Shown: positions 6,022 through 13,035 of the stretch, one piece after another
How positions within the stretch are numbered: position 1 is the stretch's first letter
How the letters are laid out: every line of letters begins with the position of its first letter
Assembly (NCBI GenBank): GCA_002412595.1
Contig: DHVJ01000060.1
Location: 42,418 to 55,545, forward strand
Direction of reading: 5' to 3'
DNA length: 13,128 bases
Origin: Anaerolineaceae bacterium UBA5211
GTDB taxonomy: Bacteria > Chloroflexota > Anaerolineae > Anaerolineales > Anaerolineaceae
Notes under the pieces: generated by a model
Seen by the model: only the letters and a program-made list of their open reading frames with translations
The model's database searches: none
Told to the model about the DNA's origin: nothing
Position numbers and translations under genes: made by a program

Positions 6022-8589
6022 ATGGCGAGTGATAATAAACACAACGATGTCGTTCAATCAACTTTAAAATTCTTGCTGATGGTCCTGTTGCAGGGAATCG
6101 CTGTTGCTGTTTGGCTATTGTTGATCCCCAAGGAAGCCGGAAATGCTGATTTTTTGGGATATTCGTACCGGCGCCTGGCGCTGCTGCTGCCCATTTTAGG
6201 ACTGGCTTTTCTGGCTCTTATCCTCCGCCAGATGTTGGCGGGAAATCCGGGTTGGCGGGCAGCTTTGCGGGATAAAACCCGGCGGGCCGGATTGTCGCGC
6301 AAGGGCATCCTGCTCAGTTTTCTGCTGGCCTTGTTTAGCTGGAGCATCGCGTTTTTCTTTCATTTCCTGCGCTTGATGGATGACATGGGCGCCTATGTGC
6401 GCTTATTGCCGCTCCTGTCTTATGCTTTTCTGGTGGGGTTGGAAGGCATGCTGTTCATTGGGCAAGTCTGGCTGGTCGGGCAGAAGAAATCTGTTGAACG
6501 CAAATTAAAAAGTCTCTTTGGCAAGCCTTTTTGGATAACGCTGATTATCCTGGCAGCATTGTGGCTGCTCACGGAACTGACCGGCATCGGTAAAGCCCCT
6601 GAGTTTGTATCCATCATTTCTTTAGGTGTTCCGCTGCTGGAAGGTCAGATTTGGTATGTGTGCGGCTTGATTGTGCTGATGCTATTGCTGGCGAGCAGCT
6701 GGTCGCGCTTACCGAAACAAAATAAGCGCAAGCTGAATATTGATCTGTTGGTCTGCCTGGCGTTGTGGCTGCTGGCTGCGGGCTTATGGTTGAGCCTGCC
6801 GCTGCCGCAGCATAATTATTTCGCGCCGCAAACCCTGCCGCCTAATAATGCCATTTACCCCTTCTCAGATGCGGAACAGTATGACATGAACTCACTGTGG
6901 GTCTGGAAAGGCTCTATCCAGAATACAGTCATTTCCAAGCCGTTATATATTGTATTCCTGTCTATCCTGCATGCGCTGGTGGGGCTGGATTACGGCAAGA
7001 TGATCCTGCTGCAAACGCTGGTGCTGGCTATCCTGCCGGCCGTGATCTACCTGATCGGCAAGGAAATGCACAGCCGCCTGGGCGGTTTGATGCTGGCTTT
7101 GCTGGTGATCCTGCGCGAGGTAAACGCTATCCAGGCCACTAACACGGCCAACGTTTCCAACTCTAAATTATTGCTTTCCGACATGCCCGCCACGCTGCTG
7201 GTGTGCGTGTTGATTTTGGTCATGATCCGCTGGTTCAAATCTCCGCGTGAAAAAGTGGGGCTGCCGCCTTTTGCGGCCGGCGGTATCATCGCCTGCCTGA
7301 TCCTGATGCGCATCCAATCGCTCATCCTGGTGCCTTTGTTCGTGCTGCTGCTCATCATCCGCTATTGGAAACAAGCTAAAAAGATGCTGCAGGCTGGTGC
7401 TCTGCTTTTGTTGGCGCTGATGTTGGTGCTTACACCGGTGCTGATGCGCAACCACGCCATCACCAACGTTTATTGGGTGGATAATCCCTCCAATTACGCT
7501 TTATATGAATGGCTGCTGCGCGGCAGTGATGTGCAGGTAGATGTGCCGGATTCGGGCACAGCCGAGGAGATGATGGATGTCAATGTGGAAGTGGTTTCCA
7601 CCATCATCAGCAGCAACCTAGGGGGCTATGCCTATCATGTGGCCGATAACTTCATGCACAACACCATCTCGACCATGCTGATCTTGCCGGTAAGGCTGGG
7701 CAATGGGGTAGGATTCGCGGATTATATGCAGATCCACGAACCTTTCTGGAGCGAAGTCTATAGCCGCAGCAATTTCTGGAATGCGCTGGTGGTGTTATTC
7801 AACCTGCTGGTCATTTCCATCGGCACGGCTTCCGCGGCGCGCAAACATCGCCCCGTCCTGCTGCTGGTAGTGTTGTTCTATGTTGTGTACAGTTTCAGTT
7901 CGGCTGTGGTCAGGCTATCCGGCTGGCGTTACATCCTGCCGGTGGATTGGCTGGTGATGGCGCTCTATATTTTTGGTATGGTCGATATCCTGCGTTATCT
8001 GCTGGGGCATTGGCTGGGTTGGAATGGCTTTGATGAAGATGATGAGCTGACCATGTTTGAACCGGTGGTGGAGACTACGGCTTTTACCTGGAAACCGGTG
8101 CTGGCATTGGGTCTGGTGTTCTTCTTTGCGGGTGCGTTCATCAATCTGCGCGAGACTATCCTGCCGGCCGATTACCCGGATTACACTCGTGAGGAGGTCT
8201 GCTCAGCTATCCAGACTGCTCTAGTTGGCAGCCAGTGGGAAGACCAAAGCACAGAGTTGGTTGAGTATTGCCAGCGGGAGGATGTGCTGGCTTATGAGGG
8301 CATGGGCGTCTATCCGCGTTTCTTCAAAGCGGAGAGCGGCTTTTACAAGCGCACCTATGACCCCTATTTCGGTATCCAGGATTACGGTAGATTGGTTTTT
8401 CGCACGGTGGGCGACCCCAATTCCAAAGTGTATATCAAGACGGATGATCCGGATATCCGCTTCAAGGATGGCACGCCCGTTTACGTGGTGGGGCCTCAGA
8501 AGGCTAAATTCGAGGCGCGCATCGTCTTGATCGAAGGCGATGAACCCCAATTGATCGTATCTTCCGGGGACTTCTCGGAAGCGGAATAA
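6022..8589 (+). CDS. Very large membrane GT-C glycosyltransferase-like protein with an extra N-terminal membrane region
   Basis: This protein of 855 residues is well above the ~500-620 usual for ArnT-like enzymes. Residues ~12-260 hold about six or seven membrane spans that precede the enzyme-like core. The core begins at YPFSDAEQYD (279-288), where Asp283/Glu285 occupy the first-external-loop acidic position of GT-C enzymes. It continues with SKPLYIVFLSIL (305-316), NSKLLLSDMPATLL (380-393) and SGWRYILPVDW (633-643), all in the order expected for the ArnT/PMT superfamily. After the last span (~690-707) come ~145 hydrophilic residues forming a probable external domain. A good AAGGAA ribosome site precedes ATG 6022. 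It follows the flippase by 58 bases and ends just before a strong terminator, so it is probably the last gene of that operon. Sugar donor and acceptor are not predictable. Confidence 0.75.
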   Translation: MASDNKHNDVVQSTLKFLLMVLLQGIAVAVWLLLIPKEAGNADFLGYSYRRLALLLPILGLAFLALILRQMLAGNPGWRAALRDKTRRAGLSRKGILLSFLLALFSWSIAFFFHFLRLMDDMGAYVRLLPLLSYAFLVGLEGMLFIGQVWLVGQKKSVERKLKSLFGKPFWITLIILAALWLLTELTGIGKAPEFVSIISLGVPLLEGQIWYVCGLIVLMLLLASSWSRLPKQNKRKLNIDLLVCLALWLLAAGLWLSLPLPQHNYFAPQTLPPNNAIYPFSDAEQYDMNSLWVWKGSIQNTVISKPLYIVFLSILHALVGLDYGKMILLQTLVLAILPAVIYLIGKEMHSRLGGLMLALLVILREVNAIQATNTANVSNSKLLLSDMPATLLVCVLILVMIRWFKSPREKVGLPPFAAGGIIACLILMRIQSLILVPLFVLLLIIRYWKQAKKMLQAGALLLLALMLVLTPVLMRNHAITNVYWVDNPSNYALYEWLLRGSDVQVDVPDSGTAEEMMDVNVEVVSTIISSNLGGYAYHVADNFMHNTISTMLILPVRLGNGVGFADYMQIHEPFWSEVYSRSNFWNALVVLFNLLVISIGTASAARKHRPVLLLVVLFYVVYSFSSAVVRLSGWRYILPVDWLVMALYIFGMVDILRYLLGHWLGWNGFDEDDELTMFEPVVETTAFTWKPVLALGLVFFFAGAFINLRETILPADYPDYTREEVCSAIQTALVGSQWEDQSTELVEYCQREDVLAYEGMGVYPRFFKAESGFYKRTYDPYFGIQDYGRLVFRTVGDPNSKVYIKTDDPDIRFKDGTPVYVVGPQKAKFEARIVLIEGDEPQLIVSSGDFSEAE

Positions 8590-8597
8590 GATAATTG

Positions 8598-8630
8598 ACA
8601 ATCCCGAAGGAAACTTCGGGATTGTTTTAT
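8598..8630 (+). terminator. Intrinsic terminator of the flippase/GT-C operon
   Basis: ACAATCCCGAAG (8598-8609) pairs perfectly with CTTCGGGATTGT (8614-8625) around a GAAA tetraloop, and the run TTTTAT follows from 8625. The stem is 12 base pairs and begins nine bases after the stop codon of the 855-residue protein gene. Confidence 0.93.
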
Positions 8631-8670
8631 AACAGCAGGACGCGCTTCTATATGTGTCTCTTTTTTTCTA

Positions 8671-8698
8671 TAAAAGAGGCGGCTATGGAAAGCCGCCT
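8671..8698 (-). terminator. Intrinsic terminator of the DUF6020-like gene
   Basis: On the minus strand AGGCGGCT (8698-8691) pairs with AGCCGCCT (8684-8677) around the six-base loop TTCCAT, followed by C and TTTTA. The stem is eight GC-rich base pairs. It lies 36 bases beyond the stop codon of the leftward gene. The T run is short, so termination may be partial. It sits back-to-back with the rightward terminator at 8598-8630. Confidence 0.75.
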
Positions 8699-8733
8699 TG
8701 TATGGATTGGGGGACATTCACAATTTCCTTTGT

Positions 8734-10824
8734 TCATTTCCTTGGCAGAAAGGGCAGTGCCAGACTGAACAGCCCAATCAGGCAGATGCCGTACTGGTAA
8801 CGGAAGGAAGGCGCGAAGATGATCACGGCCAGGATGCCGGTTTGCAGCAGCACCGGCAGCAGCAGGATGGCCATCTGGCCCTCGCGCCGGCACAGGCAGG
8901 CCGCGATGATAAGCACGAGCGAACAATAGAAATACAGGGCCGGTTTGAGCAAGATGCCGGTTTGCCCGCTGAAAAAGCCCAGCGAGCCTAACGCGCCGAC
9001 GATTGGCGTTACCAAATTGGGCAGCAGCGAGTGCTCTTCCAGCCCATACTCATTGGCTAAAATCCAGCTTTCCGTGCCAGGGGTTACATCGTTGAAAGCG
9101 TGCAGCGATTTGAGCGAGCAGCGGTTGCCGCAGAAGACCCAGTTCATCTCGCTGGCGCATAATTGCTGGCGCAGGTCCACCATTGGGTCGAGCAGGAAAA
9201 GGTTCACGGTCAAGCGCAGGTTATCGGGGAAATGCTGCAGGTAAGTTTGGCGGTCAAAGTCAGGGTTGTAAGACAGCCCGCCAATGTAACAGCAATCGGA
9301 TTCCCAATCTGAAAGCGGCATGAGGTTGTCGAGATACGAGCTCTCGTCATTGGTCAGTTCGGTGCCTGCTTCCACGTGCGCGGCGATGTGTGAGAGCAGG
9401 ATCAGGTTGGCCTGCGAGGAGCTGCCGGATTCCGGGTTATATGCCCAATTCAAGATGCCCCGCACGCCCACCCAGGCCAGCAGCGCAACCGCCAGACCGC
9501 GCAAAATTGTGCGCCAATATGGCTTGAAGAAAAAGACTAATCCCAGAATGGATAAAAATGCTACCGCCGGGCCGTTTTGCCGGAAGATAGCCACCGCGAA
9601 ACCGGCCAGGCCCAACCACAACCAGCTGCGTTTTTGCTCCAGCCACTCGCCGGAGGTGAGCGCGATGCGCAGGAACAGGATGAACAGCGCCAGCAGCGCG
9701 ATGGCGTAAGGGATGTCTTTCCACAAGGTGATGCTGAAAATGGGATTGAAGGGGAAGACGGCGAAAATTACCGCGACGACCCACAATACCCAGCGCGGGA
9801 CACCGTATTCCTGCAGCAATCCCAAACCGCGTGCGAATATTAGCGAGAGCGCCGCGATTTGCAGCATGGCCGGCAATGCGGGCGAGTACCAAAGTTTTAT
9901 TAACATCGACAGCAGGAAGGTGTGAAAGATGGGATGCCAATCGCCCATTTGCCCGCTGAGCGCCTGCCCCCATTGCCCCAGGGAGTCGTTGCTGAGCATG
10001 CCCGGCCAAAAGACCAGCAGGCTCAGGCCCCATACCAGCAGGGCGGGCAGGGCATATCCAAGCCAATGACCGTTTGGCTGCCCAGATTGCGTCTGCTTGA
10101 CTGGCAACTTATCCAGAATTGCCCATAACAGCAGCAGCGCATAAGTCGTAAGAACCAGAAAGGCCAGCATGGCCGGCAGAAGCTGCCAGGTGGAAATGGG
10201 GAAATCCTGGCGGAAAGAAACAGCATATTCGCTGCCGCTTTGCAACTCCAGCAGGCTGCGTTGGCCGTCCACCCATATCTCGATCGTGCGCGGTTGCGCG
10301 CTGGGTTGAAAGACGATTTGCAGCAGGCCGCCGGTCTTTCCTTGCCATTCCAGCGAAAAATCCGTCTCCGGACTGATTTGCAAATAATCAGCCTCTTCAT
10401 GCCAATCTCCCTGCGGGGTTAGGTTCGCATAGGGAATCGTACCGAGGGAATTTTCCAGGTATTCGAAACCCGCCGCCTGCGCGCCTGCCTGGGCGGGCAC
10501 CAGCACGCGCAGGCTGTGGCTGGGCAGCAGGGCGTAGAGCGGCTGCGGGTCGAAGTTGAGCAGCAGCAGCGCGCTGATCAGGACTGCGGCCGCGACCAGC
10601 CAGCGGGCTGTTTTCCGGCTCAGTGAAGTAAGAAATGGTTCCAAGCAGAAGTGGTTGGCCGCGTAACTTGCCAACGCACCGGCACCGAAGATGAACAGGG
10701 TCACTGCCAAATATGTTTTACTGAAATAATTTCTTTGAAAAACGGAGGTGTAAAGCAGATAAGCTGACAGCCCTCCCAGCATCAGGGAGGTGGTAATTCG
10801 GCGTTTTTTGTTGTTTACTGTCAT
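8734..10824 (-). CDS. DUF6020-like multi-spanning membrane protein, probable GT-C superfamily member
   Basis: The product has 696 residues. Three N-terminal spans (~11-30, 38-56, 73-91) are followed by a soluble, strand-rich segment at ~100-212, then a long membrane core. The core has FWPGMLSNDSLGQWGQALSG (272-291), GDWHPIFHT (294-302) and SITLWKDIPYAIA (364-376). This order of 'pG..s.Ds..Q', 'WHPi.hT' and 'lwKDip' is what I recall from DUF6020 proteins, which are glycosyltransferase-like but of unknown activity; Asp280 is in the slot of the GT-C catalytic acid. An external loop (~457-590) contains several Cys (DCCYIGG, VFCGNRCS), so disulfides are possible. The ATG at 10824 has AGGAG four bases upstream. 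It is transcribed away from the gene at 10961 and has its own terminator. It may add a sugar to, or help assemble, the same surface glycan; that is inference. Confidence 0.75.
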   Translation of the reverse strand: MTVNNKKRRITTSLMLGGLSAYLLYTSVFQRNYFSKTYLAVTLFIFGAGALASYAANHFCLEPFLTSLSRKTARWLVAAAVLISALLLLNFDPQPLYALLPSHSLRVLVPAQAGAQAAGFEYLENSLGTIPYANLTPQGDWHEEADYLQISPETDFSLEWQGKTGGLLQIVFQPSAQPRTIEIWVDGQRSLLELQSGSEYAVSFRQDFPISTWQLLPAMLAFLVLTTYALLLLWAILDKLPVKQTQSGQPNGHWLGYALPALLVWGLSLLVFWPGMLSNDSLGQWGQALSGQMGDWHPIFHTFLLSMLIKLWYSPALPAMLQIAALSLIFARGLGLLQEYGVPRWVLWVVAVIFAVFPFNPIFSITLWKDIPYAIALLALFILFLRIALTSGEWLEQKRSWLWLGLAGFAVAIFRQNGPAVAFLSILGLVFFFKPYWRTILRGLAVALLAWVGVRGILNWAYNPESGSSSQANLILLSHIAAHVEAGTELTNDESSYLDNLMPLSDWESDCCYIGGLSYNPDFDRQTYLQHFPDNLRLTVNLFLLDPMVDLRQQLCASEMNWVFCGNRCSLKSLHAFNDVTPGTESWILANEYGLEEHSLLPNLVTPIVGALGSLGFFSGQTGILLKPALYFYCSLVLIIAACLCRREGQMAILLLPVLLQTGILAVIIFAPSFRYQYGICLIGLFSLALPFLPRK

Positions 10825-10855
10825 GCGGCTCCTGAAAGATTGCGCCTTAAAAGAG

Positions 10856-10899
10856 GCGTCATATGCTTATAATTATACGATTGCAAAATCGCGTCATAT
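10856..10899. promoter_or_regulatory. Symmetrical divergent promoter region with 9-base direct repeats
   Basis: The gap 10825-10960 lies between two divergent genes. TATAATTATA at 10868-10877 is a perfect palindrome that gives a consensus TATAAT -10 on each strand (10868-10873 forward, 10877-10872 reverse). GCGTCATAT occurs twice in direct orientation, at 10856-10864 and 10891-10899, bracketing the -10 palindrome. Between them, CGATT-GCAA-AATCG (10878-10891) is a short perfect inverted repeat. No good -35 hexamer is found at 16-18 bases on either strand, so activator dependence is possible. Confidence 0.5.
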
Positions 10900-10960
10900 C
10901 CATTTACTGAAATTGAGCGCGGCGCTGCATTCCAATGAACTGACTTGACAGGACTTAGCA

Positions 10961-12820
10961 ATGAAAGAAACCTTAAATAAACTTCAAGAAAACAAGTGGA
11001 TCTACGCGCTGGCAGTAACGCTGGTGGTTTTGGCCTTTCTGATCCAGGCAGTGATTTACGCGCATCAAATGCCTTCGCGTGTGGACGAAGGTTCCTTCCT
11101 GATCAAAGGCTACTACTACGTCAAAGGTACCTACCAGCCCTTTCAGGATTATGGTCCCTGGACCAACAACATGCCCTTGTCGTACTACATCCCCGGCCTG
11201 GCGCAGGTGCTTTTCGGTCCCGGTTTGCAAACCGGGCGCTATTTTGCTATTTTCGTCGCGCTGCTGATGCTGTTGGGCATGGGATTGCTGGTAAATCGTC
11301 TGCGCGGCAAGTGGTGGGCGCTGGCGGCGCTGCTGCTTATTGCCCTCAACCCGGCCCTGATCAAAATCTATGTGCAGGCCGTCTCACAGGTGATCGTGGC
11401 CTGCCTGGTGACCTGGGCGCTGTACTTTCTGATCGACGAAAAGCGCAGCCTGCTGCAGATTGGACTGGGCGCATTCTTCTGCGCGCTGGCCACCCTAACG
11501 CGTCAGAATATGATCTTTATGATGCTGTTCGTAGTGCTGTATGCTTATTTCATCTTCGGCAGGAAAGCCGGCCGGGTGGCGCTGTTGAGCGCCGGAGTGC
11601 CTTTCCTGCTGATGCATGTCATCTTCTTCCCCAAAATCCTGAATCTGTGGGCGGTTTGGCTGCCCGGTTTTGTGCGCGATTTATTCAATTACCGCGTGAT
11701 TTCGGGCGGGGGCGAGCAAGTCTGGTCCCCTGAAATCGGCTTGCTGACACGCTTCACTTCTTTCTTCACGGCCGTGCGTTATTATTTCATCCCGCTGATT
11801 GGGATGTTGTTGTGCCTGCTGACCCTGCCGCGCAAGGATGCCTGGCGTTCGAAATATGAGCGCAAGACTGTGCTGTACCTGAGCATCCTCTTCATTATCA
11901 TGTTCCTGATGCATGCTTGGGCCTCACTGGGCAAAGATTATTGCGTGTACTGCTTCCCCAACTACCTGGCTTTCTTTATCCCGGTGGCAGTCTTGCTGGC
12001 AGTGATTGCCCTCAGCAACCTGGCGGAATTACAGCCCAAGGTCAATGGATGGTGGGCGTTGCTGCTGGTGCTGATCTTCCTACCGGGCGCTTTCCTGGGC
12101 AGCCTGGAAACGGTCGGGCGCTGGGTGATGGGCTTGGCAGTGCCGCGCGTCAAAGGCGGCCAAATTCTCTCCGGCAGTACGGAGTTGTGGAAGCTGTTTG
12201 AGAACCGCTTCGGTTTTACCTACGATCAAATCCTGCCTTATCTGTCGGTTGCCTTTGGCCTGGCAGTAACTATTATCTTCCTGCTGCTGGTGTGGGGCTT
12301 GTACCGCTGGATGGGCAAACGGAAATTCAACCACATCGGCAACTTCATCCTGACGTCGCTGATCGTGGTGTCCTTTGTCTTGATGCCCAGCCCGTTGCTG
12401 GGAAATATGGTCACCGAAAACACCTGCGGCGGGGACGTTTTGGCGGCTTATGAGACTGTCGGCGCGCAGTTGGATGAATTGATTCCAGTCGGCGCAACCG
12501 TGTATTGGGCGGGCGGCAGCGAGGTTACACCGCTCTTGTATCTGACAGATGTTTATTTCCAACCGCAGCTGCTGAACGGTGTGTATTCCAAACGGGTGGG
12601 CGGGGATCGCGCGGAGCTGGAGAAGAATGGCTACTACAACCAGGAATCGGTGGAGGTCTGGCGGGCCGAGGCGGATTTCGTCATCAACGGAAATACCAAG
12701 ATGGTTGGAGGTTGGCTGACTTTTCTTAATGCGGATGACTTTGACGAATACCGGCATACGGATGCGCTGGATCCCTGCGACCCCGCTACCTATTTGCGCA
12801 TTTATAAAGCGAAAAAGTGA
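10961..12820 (+). CDS. Membrane GT-C glycosyltransferase, ArnT/PMT (GT39-like) type
   Basis: This 619-residue protein has one N-terminal span (~13-34) followed by MPSRVDEGSFLIKGYYY. Asp42-Glu43 match the catalytic acidic pair of the first external loop of ArnT-type enzymes, and NNMPLSYYIPGL (69-80) fits the following 'P-P-L' loop. About ten further spans follow, with LATLTRQNMIFMM as a typical cytoplasmic-loop/helix border. The last ~130 residues, after the final span near FILTSLIVVSFVLMP, are hydrophilic (YWAGGSEVTPLLYL, then FVINGN) and probably external. The ATG at 10961 has AGGA seven bases upstream. It lies divergent to the DUF6020-like gene and shares its control region. A stem-loop without a T run follows the stop. 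Function: transfer of a sugar from a lipid carrier to a lipid, glycan or protein on the outer face; specificity unknown. Confidence 0.8.
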   Translation: MKETLNKLQENKWIYALAVTLVVLAFLIQAVIYAHQMPSRVDEGSFLIKGYYYVKGTYQPFQDYGPWTNNMPLSYYIPGLAQVLFGPGLQTGRYFAIFVALLMLLGMGLLVNRLRGKWWALAALLLIALNPALIKIYVQAVSQVIVACLVTWALYFLIDEKRSLLQIGLGAFFCALATLTRQNMIFMMLFVVLYAYFIFGRKAGRVALLSAGVPFLLMHVIFFPKILNLWAVWLPGFVRDLFNYRVISGGGEQVWSPEIGLLTRFTSFFTAVRYYFIPLIGMLLCLLTLPRKDAWRSKYERKTVLYLSILFIIMFLMHAWASLGKDYCVYCFPNYLAFFIPVAVLLAVIALSNLAELQPKVNGWWALLLVLIFLPGAFLGSLETVGRWVMGLAVPRVKGGQILSGSTELWKLFENRFGFTYDQILPYLSVAFGLAVTIIFLLLVWGLYRWMGKRKFNHIGNFILTSLIVVSFVLMPSPLLGNMVTENTCGGDVLAAYETVGAQLDELIPVGATVYWAGGSEVTPLLYLTDVYFQPQLLNGVYSKRVGGDRAELEKNGYYNQESVEVWRAEADFVINGNTKMVGGWLTFLNADDFDEYRHTDALDPCDPATYLRIYKAKK

Positions 12821-12827
12821 TCATCGA

Positions 12828-12850
12828 ACGGGCTGAAGTTCTCAGCCCGT
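12828..12850 (+). terminator. Stem-loop after the last GT-C gene, possible weak terminator
   Basis: ACGGGCTGA (12828-12836) pairs perfectly with TCAGCCCGT (12842-12850) around AGTTC, starting seven bases after the stop codon. On the gene's strand it is followed by AAAAAG rather than a T run, so it does not fit a classic intrinsic terminator. It may protect the 3' end of the transcript, or terminate transcription arriving from the right on the minus strand, where TTTTTA precedes rather than follows the stem. Confidence 0.4.
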
Positions 12851-12855
12851 AAAAA

Positions 12856-12880
12856 GTAGGCTGAGCGTGTCGAAGCCTAC
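12856..12880. repeat. Short hairpin module with loop GAGCGTGTCGA
   Basis: GTAGGCT (12856-12862) and AGCCTAC (12874-12880) form a perfect seven-base-pair stem around the 11-base loop GAGCGTGTCGA. The same loop, with one base changed and inverted, recurs in the hairpin at 12989-13007. I recognise this module as one dispersed through intergenic regions of many bacterial genomes, with variable stems and a constant loop; its function is not known to me. Confidence 0.6.
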
Positions 12881-12893
12881 AGATGGAAGAACC

Positions 12894-13030
12894 CTGTCAT
12901 TCCGAGCCCTTTAGGGCGAGGAATCTCGGCCGGATGGACAAGAGGACTTGGACAAGTGCATTGCCATCCGAGATCCTTACGGTCGCTTCCCCTCGACAGG
13001 CTCGGGGCAAGCGCTCCCTCAGGATGACAG
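12894..13030. repeat. Dispersed imperfect-palindrome repeat, complete copy
   Basis: The ends CTGTCATTCCGAG (12894-12906) and CTCAGGATGACAG (13018-13030) are inverted repeats agreeing at 11 of 13 positions. Inside, AGGAATCTCGG (12919-12929) followed by CCGGATGG is opposed by CCATCCGAGATCCT (12964-12977). A local hairpin GCCCT-TT-AGGGC sits at 12906-12917. There is no reading frame of note inside. It resembles small non-coding dispersed repeats (MITE- or REP-like) that occur in many copies per genome. Confidence 0.65.
12989..13007. repeat. Nested hairpin with loop TCGACAGGCTC
   Basis: CCCC (12989-12992) and GGGG (13004-13007) close the 11-base loop TCGACAGGCTC. The reverse complement of this loop, GAGCCTGTCGA, differs at one position from the loop at 12863-12873. 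It lies inside the right half of the larger palindromic repeat and looks like an insertion of the same module as at 12856-12880, in the opposite orientation. Confidence 0.55.
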
Positions 13031-13035
13031 AAAAA

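Noticed and set aside
9437..10066. Open frame of 209 codons overlapping the DUF6020-like gene in another frame of the same strand.
   Set aside because: The DUF6020-like frame carries the family motifs and membrane spans; the other frame is Arg/Gly/Ala-rich, as expected of a shifted reading of GC-rich DNA.
10945..10950. A perfect TTGACA hexamer just before the GT-C gene at 10961.
   Set aside because: With a 17-base spacer the -10 would fall inside the gene and read AAACCT. It lies between the -10 palindrome and the ribosome site, so it is probably chance.
10996..11733. Long alternative frame of 245 codons within the GT-C gene at 10961.
   Set aside because: The product is Arg/Ala/Gly-rich without membrane spans or motifs, while the main frame has a ribosome site and the Asp-Glu motif.
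12080..12757. Antisense open frame of 225 codons opposite the end of the same GT-C gene.
   Set aside because: It is Gln/His/Arg-rich without a domain and lies fully within a well-supported gene.
8734..12820. Apparent higher GC content of the right-hand genes as a sign of transfer.
   Set aside because: Hand-counted lines vary as much within the 855-residue gene (24 to 40 G+C per 60 bases) as between genes, so no clean boundary can be claimed.
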